A DNA stretch of 64,000 bases from Streptomyces coffeae (GCF_016741875.1 NZ_JAERRF010000014.1:1-64000), one strand, 5' to 3'. Counted from the first letter of the stretch, positions 29,357 to 39,067 are shown. The notes: generated from the letters alone by a model not told the origin. Numbers and translations: made by a program.

Positions 29357-31354
29357 CTAGCGTCGCAGGCGGTTGCGTACGGCCGCGATCAGCCGCACCG
29401 GGGCCACCCGCAGCTCCAGGGTCAGTTCGCCGCGCCCCGTCAGCGGCTTGGCGTAGTACGGGCGCCCCCGGCGCAGCCAGCGGGCGCCGGGCAGCCGGGC
29501 GGGTGGCGGCACGGGCGCCGCGGGCGGCGGGCCGTCGCCGCCGGAACCGAGGAGCGCCAGCGTCACCGTCCACCGGCCCCGGCTCAGCTCGCGCACCGGC
29601 AGCCGGGCGGTGAAGGCGCCCGCCGGGTGGCCCGCGGCGAACCGCACCGGGTGGTCGCACACCCGGCCGTCGGTGTGCTCGGCGCGCAGCCGCAGCACCC
29701 GGCCCCGGGGCGACGGGGTGCCGGGCGGCAGCAGCCGTCCGGCGACGACCAGCGTGCCCTTGTCGGACGGGTGCCACACGGCCTCGGTCACCTCGCACGG
29801 CGCTCCCCGCGGGGCCGGGCCGATGTCGAAGGAGAGATTGCGGTACGGGGCGGTGAAGTACGGCGTGACCCGGGCGCGCAGACCGGGGCCCGCGGCCACG
29901 ACGCGGCGTGCGGTGCCGATGTCGAGCCCGTCGTCATGGCGGTGCCCGAACCGCACCGTGCGGCTGATGCCCTGGGCCCGGACATCGAGGAAGACATCCC
30001 AGACGCCGGGGCGCAGCGGTGCCCCGCCGTCGGCGGTGGCGATGTCGATGTCCGCCGCGAACTCCGGGCTCCCCGGGGCTCCGGCGGGGGTGACCGGCAT
30101 CCGCAGCTCGTCCTTGGCGTCGCGCCGGCGCAGCACCAGGTCGGTGCGGTCCTCGGGGCCGGGGCGGAGGCCCTCGACGGCCGCCCGGCCGCGTACTCGC
30201 AGGGTGCTGCGGCCGTGCCAGCCCGCGCCGGTGAGGTGGTGATGGACCGGCAGCCGGTCGGTGACGTCGAAACACAGGTCGGGGACGTCCGCGGCGGGGT
30301 CGCGGAAGAAGGGGTGGAGCCAGTAGACGCGGCTCTTGTCGACGAGGTGTCCGCGGTGGCCGTCACCCTCGGCGTCGCGTACGACGGACATCAGATCCTC
30401 GAAGCGGTTGGCGCGCAGGAGGTGGATCATCAGCCGTTCGGGCGCGGTGAGGGTGTCGAAGAGCCCGTCCGAGCAGTGGTCGAGCGCCCATCGGCGCAGG
30501 ACGGGGAAGAAGCGGTCACGGGCGTCGGCCTCGCTCTCCCGGGGCAGCGCGCGCACCGCGCCGCACAGTTCCGACCGGATATGGCGCCGCATGACCGTGT
30601 CGCGGCGGGGGCCGGGCCGGGTGTACCGGGCGGCGGTCGTGAACAGCAGCCCCATGGCGTCGAGTCGGTCGGCGAGCGCGGCGGTGGTGCGGGCGGGGTT
30701 CGGGCCGCTCTCGCGGGAGCCGAGGTGGTAGCAGTCGTAGTCGGCGACGACGGAGATGCCGGAGGCGTTGAGGTACGCGGCGGCGGTGAACGGCTGCTCG
30801 CCGGTGCGGCACGGCGGGAAGCGCAGCTGGAACCGTTCGATCAGGGAGCGGCGGAAGAGCTTGCAGGGTTCGAGCGTGGCGTAGGCGCGGGAGCTGTAGA
30901 CATCGGTGCGCAGCTGGTTGTGGCGGAAGACCGCTCTGGGGACGGCGCGCCCGTCCGGGGAGACCATCCTGCCGAGGACCACGTCGGTGCCGTTCTGGTC
31001 GGCCGTGGCGACCATACGGCGCAGCGCGTCGGGTCCCAGGCGGTCGCCGGTCTCGAGGAAGAAGACATAGTCGCCGCGGGCGAGGTCAAGACCGGTGTTG
31101 CGGGGGCCGCCCGCGCCACCACCGCTCTTGTGGCGGACGGCTTTCAGCGCGGGGCAGTCCGCGGCGAGCCGGTCCAGTTCCTCGGCGGTGCCGTCGGTCG
31201 AGCCGTCGTCGACGGCGATGATTTCGAGGCGGCTGAGTCCGATGGTCTGGTCCCGCGCGGAGGTGACGGCCCGGGTGACCCTGGGCATGGCGTCACGGGC
31301 GGGGACGATCACGCTGACACGGGGGCGCGGGCCGGTACGGCGGTTACGCGACAT
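29357..31354 (-). CDS. GT2-family protein with degenerate DxD motif
   Basis: A 665-aa full-length paralogue of the gene at 27002-29032, in opposite orientation. The GT2 N-terminal half keeps VSVIVPARDAMPRVTRAV and IIAVDDGSTDGTAEELD. However, the metal-binding segment, FLDSDDYLGPDALRRM in the paralogue, is FLETGDRLGPDALRRM here. The D-S-D-D is therefore E-T-G-D, so metal binding and catalysis may be altered or lost. The C-terminal beta-rich part is retained, including VWDVFLDVRAQGISRTVRFG and RGRPYYAKPL. The start at 31354 overlaps the upstream TagF-like gene by 11 bases, so the two are translationally coupled. It could be an inactive partner, a different-specificity enzyme or early decay. Confidence 0.85.
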   Translation of the reverse strand: MSRNRRTGPRPRVSVIVPARDAMPRVTRAVTSARDQTIGLSRLEIIAVDDGSTDGTAEELDRLAADCPALKAVRHKSGGGAGGPRNTGLDLARGDYVFFLETGDRLGPDALRRMVATADQNGTDVVLGRMVSPDGRAVPRAVFRHNQLRTDVYSSRAYATLEPCKLFRRSLIERFQLRFPPCRTGEQPFTAAAYLNASGISVVADYDCYHLGSRESGPNPARTTAALADRLDAMGLLFTTAARYTRPGPRRDTVMRRHIRSELCGAVRALPRESEADARDRFFPVLRRWALDHCSDGLFDTLTAPERLMIHLLRANRFEDLMSVVRDAEGDGHRGHLVDKSRVYWLHPFFRDPAADVPDLCFDVTDRLPVHHHLTGAGWHGRSTLRVRGRAAVEGLRPGPEDRTDLVLRRRDAKDELRMPVTPAGAPGSPEFAADIDIATADGGAPLRPGVWDVFLDVRAQGISRTVRFGHRHDDGLDIGTARRVVAAGPGLRARVTPYFTAPYRNLSFDIGPAPRGAPCEVTEAVWHPSDKGTLVVAGRLLPPGTPSPRGRVLRLRAEHTDGRVCDHPVRFAAGHPAGAFTARLPVRELSRGRWTVTLALLGSGGDGPPPAAPVPPPARLPGARWLRRGRPYYAKPLTGRGELTLELRVAPVRLIAAVRNRLRR

Positions 31355-33377
31355 GCTGGCTCCGGGAGTGGTCGCGCAGTTGGATGACCGCTTCGCCCCG
31401 GGTGGCGGCGGACGCCACCGCCTCGCCGAAGCGCTGGAAGGAGGGCGGGTAGGCCGGGCCGAGCAGAAACTCCCTCAGCTGGTGGCGGGCGGTGCGCAGC
31501 TCGTCGTGGGCGGGGTCGAAGAGCAGCCACAGCAGGTGGTCCGTTCCCGACCCGTCCGGGCCGAGCAGATAGGCGGCGCCGGCCGCGGTGAACTGCCGCC
31601 GGAACTCCGCCTCGCCGAGCCCGGCGGTGTCGGTGAGGGCGTACGGCTTGAGGCTGGCGATGAAGTCGGACACCACGCTGGAGATGTCACCGATCAGCAG
31701 ATCGGCTTGGTCGAAACACTGGTAGAGAGTGGGCGCGGGACCCTCGACCACCTGGTGCAGCCAGGGCGGCGCGGCTGCCCAGTGGGCGCGGTGCCACTGC
31801 CGCCGCAGCTCCTCGGCCTCGGCCTGGACGGCCGGGTCGGGTTCGGCGCTGTCGCGGGTGAGCATCGCCTCGTCGGCGTCGGCCCGGTGCAGCCGGGCGT
31901 CCAGCGCGGCGATACGACGGGTCAGCCCGTCCCGTTCACGGGCCGCTTCCTCGCGGGCGGCGGTGACGTCCTCCGGTTCCTGGGCGAGCGGTCCGGCGGC
32001 GCGCTGTTCGTTGGCGGCGCCGATCAGGGCGACGACGCGCTCATGGGCGGCACGGGCGGCGGGGGAACGGCTGCCGGTGAACGGATGCGGTTTGTACAGC
32101 ACGCGGACCGGGCGTTCGCTCTCCAGCAGACGCCGTACGAGGTGTTCGCCCGCCGTGGTGAGTGAGGTGTTCCCCGGTTCGTCGGTCCACCCCTCCCAGG
32201 TGGGGGCGTACAGCACGGTGGGGACGGGCGCCGGGGCGCGATCGATGCCGGCCACCCGGACGCCGTCCAGCTGCGGGCGGCCGACCTCGACGATATCGGC
32301 GTCCCGGACCCCGACGGCGGCCTCGGCATAGCGCCGCCGCCCCGCCTCGCCCGCCACCCACACCTGGTCGTAGACCTTGCTGTAGGGGTTGACGCTGGCG
32401 ATCTTGTCGCTGTCGCCGTGGCCGAGGAAGACATGCTGCATGGTGGGAACACGCAGCAGGTGGATGTTCTCGCCGACATTGGCCGGGTAGAGCGCGACCC
32501 GCACACTGCTGAGGTCCAGGTTCATCAGATGCACCGCGCTGGGGACGCAGAGCACCGGCAGCGGGGTCGGCGCCAGCTCCTCGACCAGATGGCGTTCGCG
32601 CAGCAGGACCAGGGACGGCGTAGGCAGTGCGGCCACCGCCGCCAGCCACATGTTGACCTGGTACGCGGAGTCGCGGGAGCCGGAGAAGTGCAGGATGGTC
32701 TCCGGCCGGTGGCGGCTCAGCCAGTTGTCGACCTCGGCCAGCACCTGCGCGGCGCCGGGCATCCGGATGGCCTGGACGAGGTACGGGACGAGCGCGAGCA
32801 CCGTCACCAGACAGCCTCCGGCCGCCAGCGTCAGCGCGGCCACCACCCAGCGGGCGTCATCGGTGACCAGCGAGACCGTCAGCCCCAGCAGGGTGACCAG
32901 CTCATAGGTCAGCATCCGCTGACCGGGCCATTCGGTGAGCCGCCGGGGCGGCCGGTCGCTGATCCGCAGCCGCCGCAGGTCGATGTTGCGGGTGACGACG
33001 GCGAGCCCGCGGCGGCGGCGGATGAGGGTACGTATCGCGGCGTGCAGGGCCTGGCCGCCCAGCAGGCACAGCACCAGCGTCATGGCCGCGGCCAGCCCGA
33101 TCGGGCCGGTCAGACGCAGTCGGCCGAGCAGCAGGAGCAGCAGCACACAGCGCAGTTCGAAGCGCAGCGTCTCGCCGATGTGCAGCCGTCCCAGACGGGT
33201 CATCAGCCCAGGTTCGGTGCGGTGCAGCAGCAGATCGCAGCCGCAGCCGAGCAGCCCGGCCGCCGCGAAGAGCCCTCCGGACCCGGTGAGGGCGGCAGCC
33301 GCCGCCGTCACCATGCACCCGGCCAGCGCGACGAAGGCCACGAGGCCGCGGGGACTCTTGATACCGAGGCGGTTCAT
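31344..33377 (-). CDS. Membrane-anchored TagF-like CDP-glycerol transferase family protein
   Basis: A 677-aa protein with about four to six hydrophobic segments in the first ~210 residues. The cytoplasmic part resembles the CDP-glycerol glycerophosphotransferase family: VFLGHGDSDKIASVNPYSK (~320-338), VGRPQLD, VLYAPTWEGW, VLYKPHPFTGSR and the acceptor-side signature LIGDISSVVSDFIAS (~580). Between VLYKPHPF and LIGDISS lies a ~75-residue Glu/Arg/Ala-rich, probably coiled-coil insertion (~455-530). Such proteins polymerise or modify phosphodiester-linked wall polymers at the membrane. The gene heads a minus-strand pair with the GT2 at 29357. GAAGGG upstream of the ATG at 33377 is the likely ribosome-binding site. 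The exact substrate is unknown. Confidence 0.85.
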   Translation of the reverse strand: MNRLGIKSPRGLVAFVALAGCMVTAAAAALTGSGGLFAAAGLLGCGCDLLLHRTEPGLMTRLGRLHIGETLRFELRCVLLLLLLGRLRLTGPIGLAAAMTLVLCLLGGQALHAAIRTLIRRRRGLAVVTRNIDLRRLRISDRPPRRLTEWPGQRMLTYELVTLLGLTVSLVTDDARWVVAALTLAAGGCLVTVLALVPYLVQAIRMPGAAQVLAEVDNWLSRHRPETILHFSGSRDSAYQVNMWLAAVAALPTPSLVLLRERHLVEELAPTPLPVLCVPSAVHLMNLDLSSVRVALYPANVGENIHLLRVPTMQHVFLGHGDSDKIASVNPYSKVYDQVWVAGEAGRRRYAEAAVGVRDADIVEVGRPQLDGVRVAGIDRAPAPVPTVLYAPTWEGWTDEPGNTSLTTAGEHLVRRLLESERPVRVLYKPHPFTGSRSPAARAAHERVVALIGAANEQRAAGPLAQEPEDVTAAREEAARERDGLTRRIAALDARLHRADADEAMLTRDSAEPDPAVQAEAEELRRQWHRAHWAAAPPWLHQVVEGPAPTLYQCFDQADLLIGDISSVVSDFIASLKPYALTDTAGLGEAEFRRQFTAAGAAYLLGPDGSGTDHLLWLLFDPAHDELRTARHQLREFLLGPAYPPSFQRFGEAVASAATRGEAVIQLRDHSRSQHVA

Positions 33378-33588
33378 GACGCGTGCCCTTCACGGCGGAT
33401 AAGTCGTACTGGTTGGAAACTGTAGGTGAAGGTACCTATTCGCGCCTTTTGTCATGAATCAGGGGAGTGCTGCTCGGTCAGCGCTCCCCCGTGGCCCCGG
33501 GGTCCGCCCCGGTCCTCGGTGTCACCTGGACGGCTCTTACGGCCAAGCGGCCTCGCTGACGTCCGGTGCAGCTCTTCCCGCGGAGCGC

Positions 33589-34686
33589 CTAGTCGGCGGA
33601 GACCGGCACCTCCGCACTGCGCCGGCGGCCCGGCACCGTGGAGCCGGAGTGGCAGGTCGTGGCACCCGGGCCGAGCGCCCGCCGGGCGAACGCAGCGGCG
33701 CCCGCCAGCCACCACCGGCCGGGGCGGCCGCCGGACAGCCCCGGCAGCAGCCCGGAGCGCTGGGCGCGCGGGCGGTAGGGCGCGTTCCAGCCGTAGGGGA
33801 AGGACGCCTTGTCGGGCGTGAGCAGATTGGTGGTCTCGTCACAGGCGAGGATCGCGATCAGCCACTGCCGTACGGCCCGGTGGAAGGCGGGGGTCAGCGG
33901 GCGCGGGGCCAGCAGCCAGTCGCGGCACTGGGCGCTCACCGCGGGCCGGTAGGTGGTCTCGTCATAGCGCTGCCAGGGGGCGTCCGGGGTGATCGGATGG
34001 AGCCCGTAGTCCATGGCGGTCAGCGGCGCCAGCGCGGTGCGCAGCGTGTCGTGGTCGGCGCTCGGCAGCAGCTCGCAGACGATCCACGGCCGGTGGCGGC
34101 GGACCGTGGACAGCGCGCCCTCCAGCACCGCCGCCTCGAAGGTCTCCACATCGACCTTGATCAGATGCGGGGTCAGACCGCGCTCCTCGGTGAACGCGTC
34201 GACCGTGGTGACCGGCACCGACACCGAGGCGCTGTGCTTGCGGTGCGCCGGGTTGAGCGAGTTGGACGACTCCGACTTCTGCGAGAAGTACAGCTCGGCG
34301 GTGCCCGGTTCACGGGAGAGCGCGGTCTGCTGCACCTCGAACCCCAGCTGGTTGCACTCCCGGATCCGGCGGCACAGCGCGGCGGTCTCCGGCGTCGGCT
34401 CGAAGGCGACGGTCCGCGGTCCGCCCTTCCCGTACACCGCGCTGATCAGGGCCGAGTACAGCCCGATATGGGCGCCGATGTCGTACACCGCGCCGCCGGG
34501 GGGCGCCTGCTGGGCCAGCGCCAGCAAGGTGGCCTGGGTGGTCGGCTCGTAGCCCGCGAGCCCGGCACGCCGCAACTGCCGCTGCACCGCCGTCTGTTTG
34601 CGGCTGAGCACGTTGAGTGCCCGCGGATAGGGGCCGCTGGTCCGAAGGACCTCCGGGTTCAGCGGGAGAGTGATGGCGAGGGGCAT
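33589..34686 (-). CDS. FkbM-family methyltransferase
   Basis: A 365-aa protein with an FkbM-type SAM-dependent O-methyltransferase domain (~60-235). It shows the glycine-rich SAM loop VYDIGAHIGLYSALI, VAFEPTPETAALCRR, and the family signature HLIKVDVETFEAAVLEGAL, followed by RPWIVCELLP. The C-terminal ~120 residues are less conserved. In surface-polymer clusters FkbM enzymes usually methylate sugar hydroxyls, often capping chains. The start at 34686 lies 28 bases inside the end of the upstream Stealth-type gene, so the two are co-translated. The C-terminal residues are Arg/Pro-rich and of uncertain relevance. Confidence 0.88.
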   Translation of the reverse strand: MPLAITLPLNPEVLRTSGPYPRALNVLSRKQTAVQRQLRRAGLAGYEPTTQATLLALAQQAPPGGAVYDIGAHIGLYSALISAVYGKGGPRTVAFEPTPETAALCRRIRECNQLGFEVQQTALSREPGTAELYFSQKSESSNSLNPAHRKHSASVSVPVTTVDAFTEERGLTPHLIKVDVETFEAAVLEGALSTVRRHRPWIVCELLPSADHDTLRTALAPLTAMDYGLHPITPDAPWQRYDETTYRPAVSAQCRDWLLAPRPLTPAFHRAVRQWLIAILACDETTNLLTPDKASFPYGWNAPYRPRAQRSGLLPGLSGGRPGRWWLAGAAAFARRALGPGATTCHSGSTVPGRRRSAEVPVSAD

Positions 34687-36512
34687 GGCTGCCGCGTCTC
34701 CTGTCGGGACGGAGCCCGCTCCAGCGGGCTGGGAACGGGGAAGTAGGCGTCGAGGAAGGGGTGGAGGACGGCCAGCTGGTCCGCGAGTTCGTGCTCGGAG
34801 GAGACCGTGTCGTTGAGGCAGAACGCCTGGCGGTGGCGTGACCGCAGCAGTCTGGCCAGCCGGGAGCGGATGGCGGGCTGGGACAGGTCGAAGTAGTCGT
34901 AACGCAGCGAGGAGGGCACCGCGCGGCCGGTCAGGAACGCGTAGTAGTGGTGGAGCGAGGACGGGACGGAGACGTCCGAGGCCGAGCGCACCCGGCTGGC
35001 CATGGTGGCCCGGACCTCCTCGGGGAACTCCCGCTCGATCTCGGCGAGCACACTGCGCCGCACCGCGTGCGGGGTGTGCTTCATCTTCTGCGTGACGGTC
35101 GCCCCGAACCGGCTCTCCAGCAGCACCCGGTTGTTCTTCCCCGCCGCCGACACCGGGACGTCGTCGGGGTCCGGGGGAGCCAGCGGGATCAGCGCGCGGG
35201 AGGGGAAGAACTTGGACACCCCGTTGGCCAGGAAGAAGTCCTGCGGGGTGACCGGGGAGCCGAGGAAGACGTCGTCGTTGAAGTAGAGGAAGTGCTCGGC
35301 CAGGCCGTGGATGTGGTGCAGCCGGGTCTCGATGGCATGGGAGTTGAACGTCGGCAGCGCGCCCGGGTCGTCGAAGATGTCCTGGTGGTCCACGACGGTG
35401 ATGCCCGGATGGGAGAGCGCGAGCCAGTCCGGGACCTGGCGGTCCGTCACGATGTAGATATGGCGCACCCAGGGGGCGTAGAGGTAGAGCGAGCGCAGTG
35501 AGTAGCGCAGCTCGTCGCGGTTGGCGTAGCGGGCGGCGTTGGCGGCCTGCGCGTGGTAGCCCAGGCCCGCGGCGGCGGCGCGGCGCCGCTGCCACAGCGG
35601 GTCCGAGCCGTCGACCCAGGTGTAGACGACGTCGATGGGGAAGCGCACCTCGTCCGGGAGCCGGGTGAGGAACTCCGGCCGGGTGCGCACCAGCGGCCCG
35701 GACCGCCAGCCGTCGGCCGGGGCGAGCCGGGTGAACAGATGGCCGGACGCCCGGACCGGCTCCCCGACCAGCGGCACCGAGGCGGTGGTGCGGTTGAACC
35801 GCGGTGCGAGCAGCAGTGGCCTGCCATCCTGCTCGGACGGCTCCCAGAACTCGATGTCACAGCCGTGCGCGGGGCCCAGCACCAGCCGCTCCCCGGACCG
35901 TCCGGCCGCCCCGGCGTGGTAGCGGGTGAAGCGGACGACGGGGGCGTCCTTCAGCCGCCGCCAGGCGGCGGTGGAGGCGCCCAGCCGCGGCGGTGTCGCC
36001 GGGTGCTTGGGGCGCGCGGGCTGGGAGACGTAACCCGCCTCCCGGGCACACAGCGCGGTGAGCGCCGCGCTCACCTGGGCCCGCTGATCGGCCCGTACGC
36101 CCACCGCCGAGGCGAGGTTGCTGGGGCAGCGGACGACGAAGTGGTCCAGCTCGGCTCGGTCCAGGGCCTCGCACACCAGCCGCAGATTCTCGGCGCGGGC
36201 GAACAGCGGGGTGGGCGCGGGCGCCACGGTCGCCACCCGGGCGGCCCGCCGGTCGGTGATCAGGATCCGCCCGGGGGAGCCCAGCAGCCCCGACCGGCGC
36301 AGCCGCTGCCGGGCCCGGCGCAGCCGCAGCGCTCCGGAGACCGCCGACGCGCTGCCCAGGCCCCGCATGGCCGCGCGGCGCAGTCCGGCGCCGGTCATGG
36401 CGACGACCGCGCGGCGGACCGGCAGGGGGACCGCGCGCCGATAGCCGCGTACCAGGGGCGGCGGTTCGGCGAGCCAGGGGCGGGGACGGGCGGGCGGTGC
36501 GGTGAGGGGCAT
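34659..36512 (-). CDS. Stealth-family sugar-phosphate transferase
   Basis: A 617-aa protein of the Stealth family, which transfers hexose-1-phosphate to make phosphodiester-linked capsular or wall polysaccharides and is related to human GlcNAc-phosphotransferase. All four conserved regions are visible in the C-terminal half: CR1 IDVVYTWVDGSDPLWQ (~318-333); CR2 ANRDELRYSLRSLYLYAPW followed by HIYIVTDRQVPDWL and EHFLYFNDDVFLG; CR3 around SLHHYYAFLTG; and CR4 RQAFCLNDT. The N-terminal ~300 residues are an Arg-rich, poorly conserved region. The ATG at 36512 is used; an upstream extension would run into the neighbouring gene. It overlaps fkbM downstream and follows the bifunctional gene by 29 bp, consistent with one leftward operon. 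Confidence 0.92.
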   Translation of the reverse strand: MPLTAPPARPRPWLAEPPPLVRGYRRAVPLPVRRAVVAMTGAGLRRAAMRGLGSASAVSGALRLRRARQRLRRSGLLGSPGRILITDRRAARVATVAPAPTPLFARAENLRLVCEALDRAELDHFVVRCPSNLASAVGVRADQRAQVSAALTALCAREAGYVSQPARPKHPATPPRLGASTAAWRRLKDAPVVRFTRYHAGAAGRSGERLVLGPAHGCDIEFWEPSEQDGRPLLLAPRFNRTTASVPLVGEPVRASGHLFTRLAPADGWRSGPLVRTRPEFLTRLPDEVRFPIDVVYTWVDGSDPLWQRRRAAAAGLGYHAQAANAARYANRDELRYSLRSLYLYAPWVRHIYIVTDRQVPDWLALSHPGITVVDHQDIFDDPGALPTFNSHAIETRLHHIHGLAEHFLYFNDDVFLGSPVTPQDFFLANGVSKFFPSRALIPLAPPDPDDVPVSAAGKNNRVLLESRFGATVTQKMKHTPHAVRRSVLAEIEREFPEEVRATMASRVRSASDVSVPSSLHHYYAFLTGRAVPSSLRYDYFDLSQPAIRSRLARLLRSRHRQAFCLNDTVSSEHELADQLAVLHPFLDAYFPVPSPLERAPSRQETRQPCPSPSLSR

Positions 36513-36541
36513 CGTGCGTCCTGGGTCGTGCGTCCTGGGGG

Positions 36542-38878
36542 TTAGTGGGGGCGGCTCCGGTGGGGCAGTGCGGCGGCCGTGCCGGACGCTCCCGCCGGGG
36601 AGACGTCCGCCGGTGCGGGCCCGGCCGGCGACGGGCAGGCCGGTGCGGGCGCTGCTGGTGCGGGGCCCGCGCAGGAGCGCCGGGCGGCCGGTGCGGGGCG
36701 GCGCTCGGCCAACGGCACCACGGACGGCAGGAGTTCGGCGGGCTGGCTCAGGAACACCCGGCGCACCACGCGTTCGGCCGCCCGGCCGTCGTCGTACGGG
36801 CAGAAGCGGGACCGGAAGGCGGCACGCAGCGCGGTGGCCCGCGCGTCGTACCAGGCGTCCGTGGCGAACAGGGAGATCAGCTCGGTCTCGGAGCGGGAGA
36901 CCGGGCCGGGCGGATAGGCGGTGATGTCGAAGTAGGTGCCGCGGGCGGCGCGGTAGGCATCCCAGTCGTCGGCGTGGATGACGATCGGGCGGTCGAGGTT
37001 GGCGTAGTCGAACATGATCGACGAGTAGTCGGTGATCAGTGCGTCGGCGGCCAGGCACAGTTCCTCGACGCTGGTGTGCGCCGAGACGTCGATGACCCGT
37101 CCGGTGCCGCGCGGGCGGGGCCCCTGGCCGTAGAAGTAGTGCGGCCGGACCAGGAAGGTGAAGCCGGGGCCCAGCGCGCGGGCCACCCGCTCCAGGTCCA
37201 GCCGCGGTACGAAGCCACGCTGGTAGTCGCGGTGGGTGGGCGCGTACAGCACGGCGGTGCTGTCCGCCGGAATGCCCAGCCGCTCCCGCAGCCGGGCCAC
37301 GTCATCGGCGGTGGCGCGCTGGAGGACATCGTTGCGCGGGGAGCCGTAGGCGAGCGTGGTGTAACCGGAGGGGTAGACGCGCTCCCAGGTCAGGGTGGTG
37401 TGGCGGTTGGCCGAGAGGCTGAAGTCCCAGCGGTCCACCCGCTCCAACAGTTTGCCGAAGTCCATGCCGCGCGCGGCGGCCGGACGGTCCAGCAGATCAA
37501 GACCCATGTGCTTGAGCGGGGTGCCGTGGTGGGTCTGGAGATGGATCTGCCCGGCTCGTTTGCGCATCCGGGGCGTGAAGTTGACGTTGTTGACCAGGAA
37601 GCGGGCCCGCGCCAGCGCCGTCCAGTACGCGGGCGAGCCGGGCTGGATCCGGCGCACCCCGGGCGGCAGGGTGTGCGCGTACTCGGGGGTGGTGATCCAG
37701 ACCGTGCGCACCCCCGGAGCCAGCTCGCGCACCTTCGCCTCGATCGCCGCCGGGTTGCAGGCGTAGCCCCGGTGCCAGTACGCGGCGAACACCGCGAGCC
37801 GCGGGTCGATGGCCCGGCACCGCTGCACCCGGTAGTGCAGCCACAGCGCGGCGGTGCGCAGCCGTGCGTACGCCTCCGGGGCCAGCGCCACGGCGCGCTG
37901 CCGGATCTGGTCGGCGCCGCGCAGGAACTGGAACGCCCGCCGGGCGCCCAGCCGCAGCAGCAGACAGCGCCACCCGGCGCGGCCGGGCGGGGTGGTGGCG
38001 TCGCCGGGCCGGTAACGGCGGTGGTGAGCGCCCGCCCGCCGGAAGAACTCGGCGCGGGCCGCGGCCGGAAGCCGCCCCGGAGCGGTGAAGACCGCCGCCA
38101 GGTGCTCCACCATCCGCTGGAACAGCGCCGGACGCCAGTGGGCCAGTTCCGGCCGCCCGTCCAGGAACCGGAACACCCGGTCGTACTGATCGAACACATC
38201 GAGGTGGCGGCGGCTGGTGGTGCGCAGGATCCCACCGCGCCGCCGCTGCCGGTAGCGCACGCACACCCGGTCCAGTACGGCGATGGACTCCGCGGACAGC
38301 AGGACCGGGAAGGTCCAGGACGTGTCCTCGTAGAAGCCGGTCGGGAAGGCGAAGCACTCGGCGCGGACGAAGTCCCGGCGGTACGCCTTGTTCCACGCCA
38401 CCATCAGCAGCCGCAGCAGTTCGGGCCGCTGGTTCAGCGTGAAGACCTGAGGGTCGCTCTGGCGCAGCAGCTCGGCGCGGACGTTCCGGGCGGCCCGGCC
38501 GGTCCAGTCCACCCGGGCGTAGTCGTAGACCAGCACCTGGGGATCGCCGGTGCGGGCCAGCCGGTCGGCGATGGCGCGCAGCGCGCCGGGGGCGAGGGTG
38601 TCATCGCCGTCGAGGAAGATCAGGTAGTCGCCGGTGGCCCGGCGGATCCCGGCGTTGCGGGCCCGGCCGAGACCGGCGTTCTCGGCGAGGTGCACCGGGC
38701 GCACCCGGGGGTCGCGGGCCGCGGCCTCGTCGATGATGGCGCCGCATGCGTCGGGGGAGCGGTCGTCGACCGCGATCAGCTCAAAGTCCGCGAAGTCCTG
38801 GTCCAGGACGGAGCGCAGACAGTCGTGCAGATAGGCCTGCACCTGGTATGCGGGCACGATGACGCTGAACCGGGGCAC
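36542..38878 (-). CDS. Bifunctional GT2 glycosyltransferase / CDP-glycerol glycerophosphotransferase
   Basis: A 778-aa paralogue of the gene at 24656-26956. The GT2 domain (1-~250) has FSVIVPAYQVQAYLHDCL, LIAVDDRSPD and FLDGDDTLAPG. The TagF-like domain (~360-730) has LVNNVNF, HLQTHHGTPLKHMGLD, YGSPRND, VLYAPTHRDY and ITDYSSIMFDY. The GTG at 38878 is chosen because it aligns with the paralogue's MPRFS start and has GGGA about six bases upstream; an ATG at 38890 adds four residues without a visible ribosome-binding site. The Ala/Pro-rich last ~60 residues are probably disordered. It is likely the first gene of a leftward operon with Stealth and fkbM, making or linking phosphodiester polymer units. 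Confidence 0.9.
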   Translation of the reverse strand: MPRFSVIVPAYQVQAYLHDCLRSVLDQDFADFELIAVDDRSPDACGAIIDEAAARDPRVRPVHLAENAGLGRARNAGIRRATGDYLIFLDGDDTLAPGALRAIADRLARTGDPQVLVYDYARVDWTGRAARNVRAELLRQSDPQVFTLNQRPELLRLLMVAWNKAYRRDFVRAECFAFPTGFYEDTSWTFPVLLSAESIAVLDRVCVRYRQRRRGGILRTTSRRHLDVFDQYDRVFRFLDGRPELAHWRPALFQRMVEHLAAVFTAPGRLPAAARAEFFRRAGAHHRRYRPGDATTPPGRAGWRCLLLRLGARRAFQFLRGADQIRQRAVALAPEAYARLRTAALWLHYRVQRCRAIDPRLAVFAAYWHRGYACNPAAIEAKVRELAPGVRTVWITTPEYAHTLPPGVRRIQPGSPAYWTALARARFLVNNVNFTPRMRKRAGQIHLQTHHGTPLKHMGLDLLDRPAAARGMDFGKLLERVDRWDFSLSANRHTTLTWERVYPSGYTTLAYGSPRNDVLQRATADDVARLRERLGIPADSTAVLYAPTHRDYQRGFVPRLDLERVARALGPGFTFLVRPHYFYGQGPRPRGTGRVIDVSAHTSVEELCLAADALITDYSSIMFDYANLDRPIVIHADDWDAYRAARGTYFDITAYPPGPVSRSETELISLFATDAWYDARATALRAAFRSRFCPYDDGRAAERVVRRVFLSQPAELLPSVVPLAERRPAPAARRSCAGPAPAAPAPACPSPAGPAPADVSPAGASGTAAALPHRSRPH

Positions 38879-39067
38879 GGGGCATCCCATCGGTCGACGC
38901 GGTGCGAATGGTTCTCACACCATCATCTGAACGCCTATCGGATGAGGCGACGACATGGCGGGGCACCCCGAAAAGCCCCTCGTTCGGCCCACCGCCGCCG
39001 GTCGCCGCTCAGCGGTGGATCCGGGACGCCGGGACCGGCACATGTGCCGCGTACGGGTGTCCCACAC

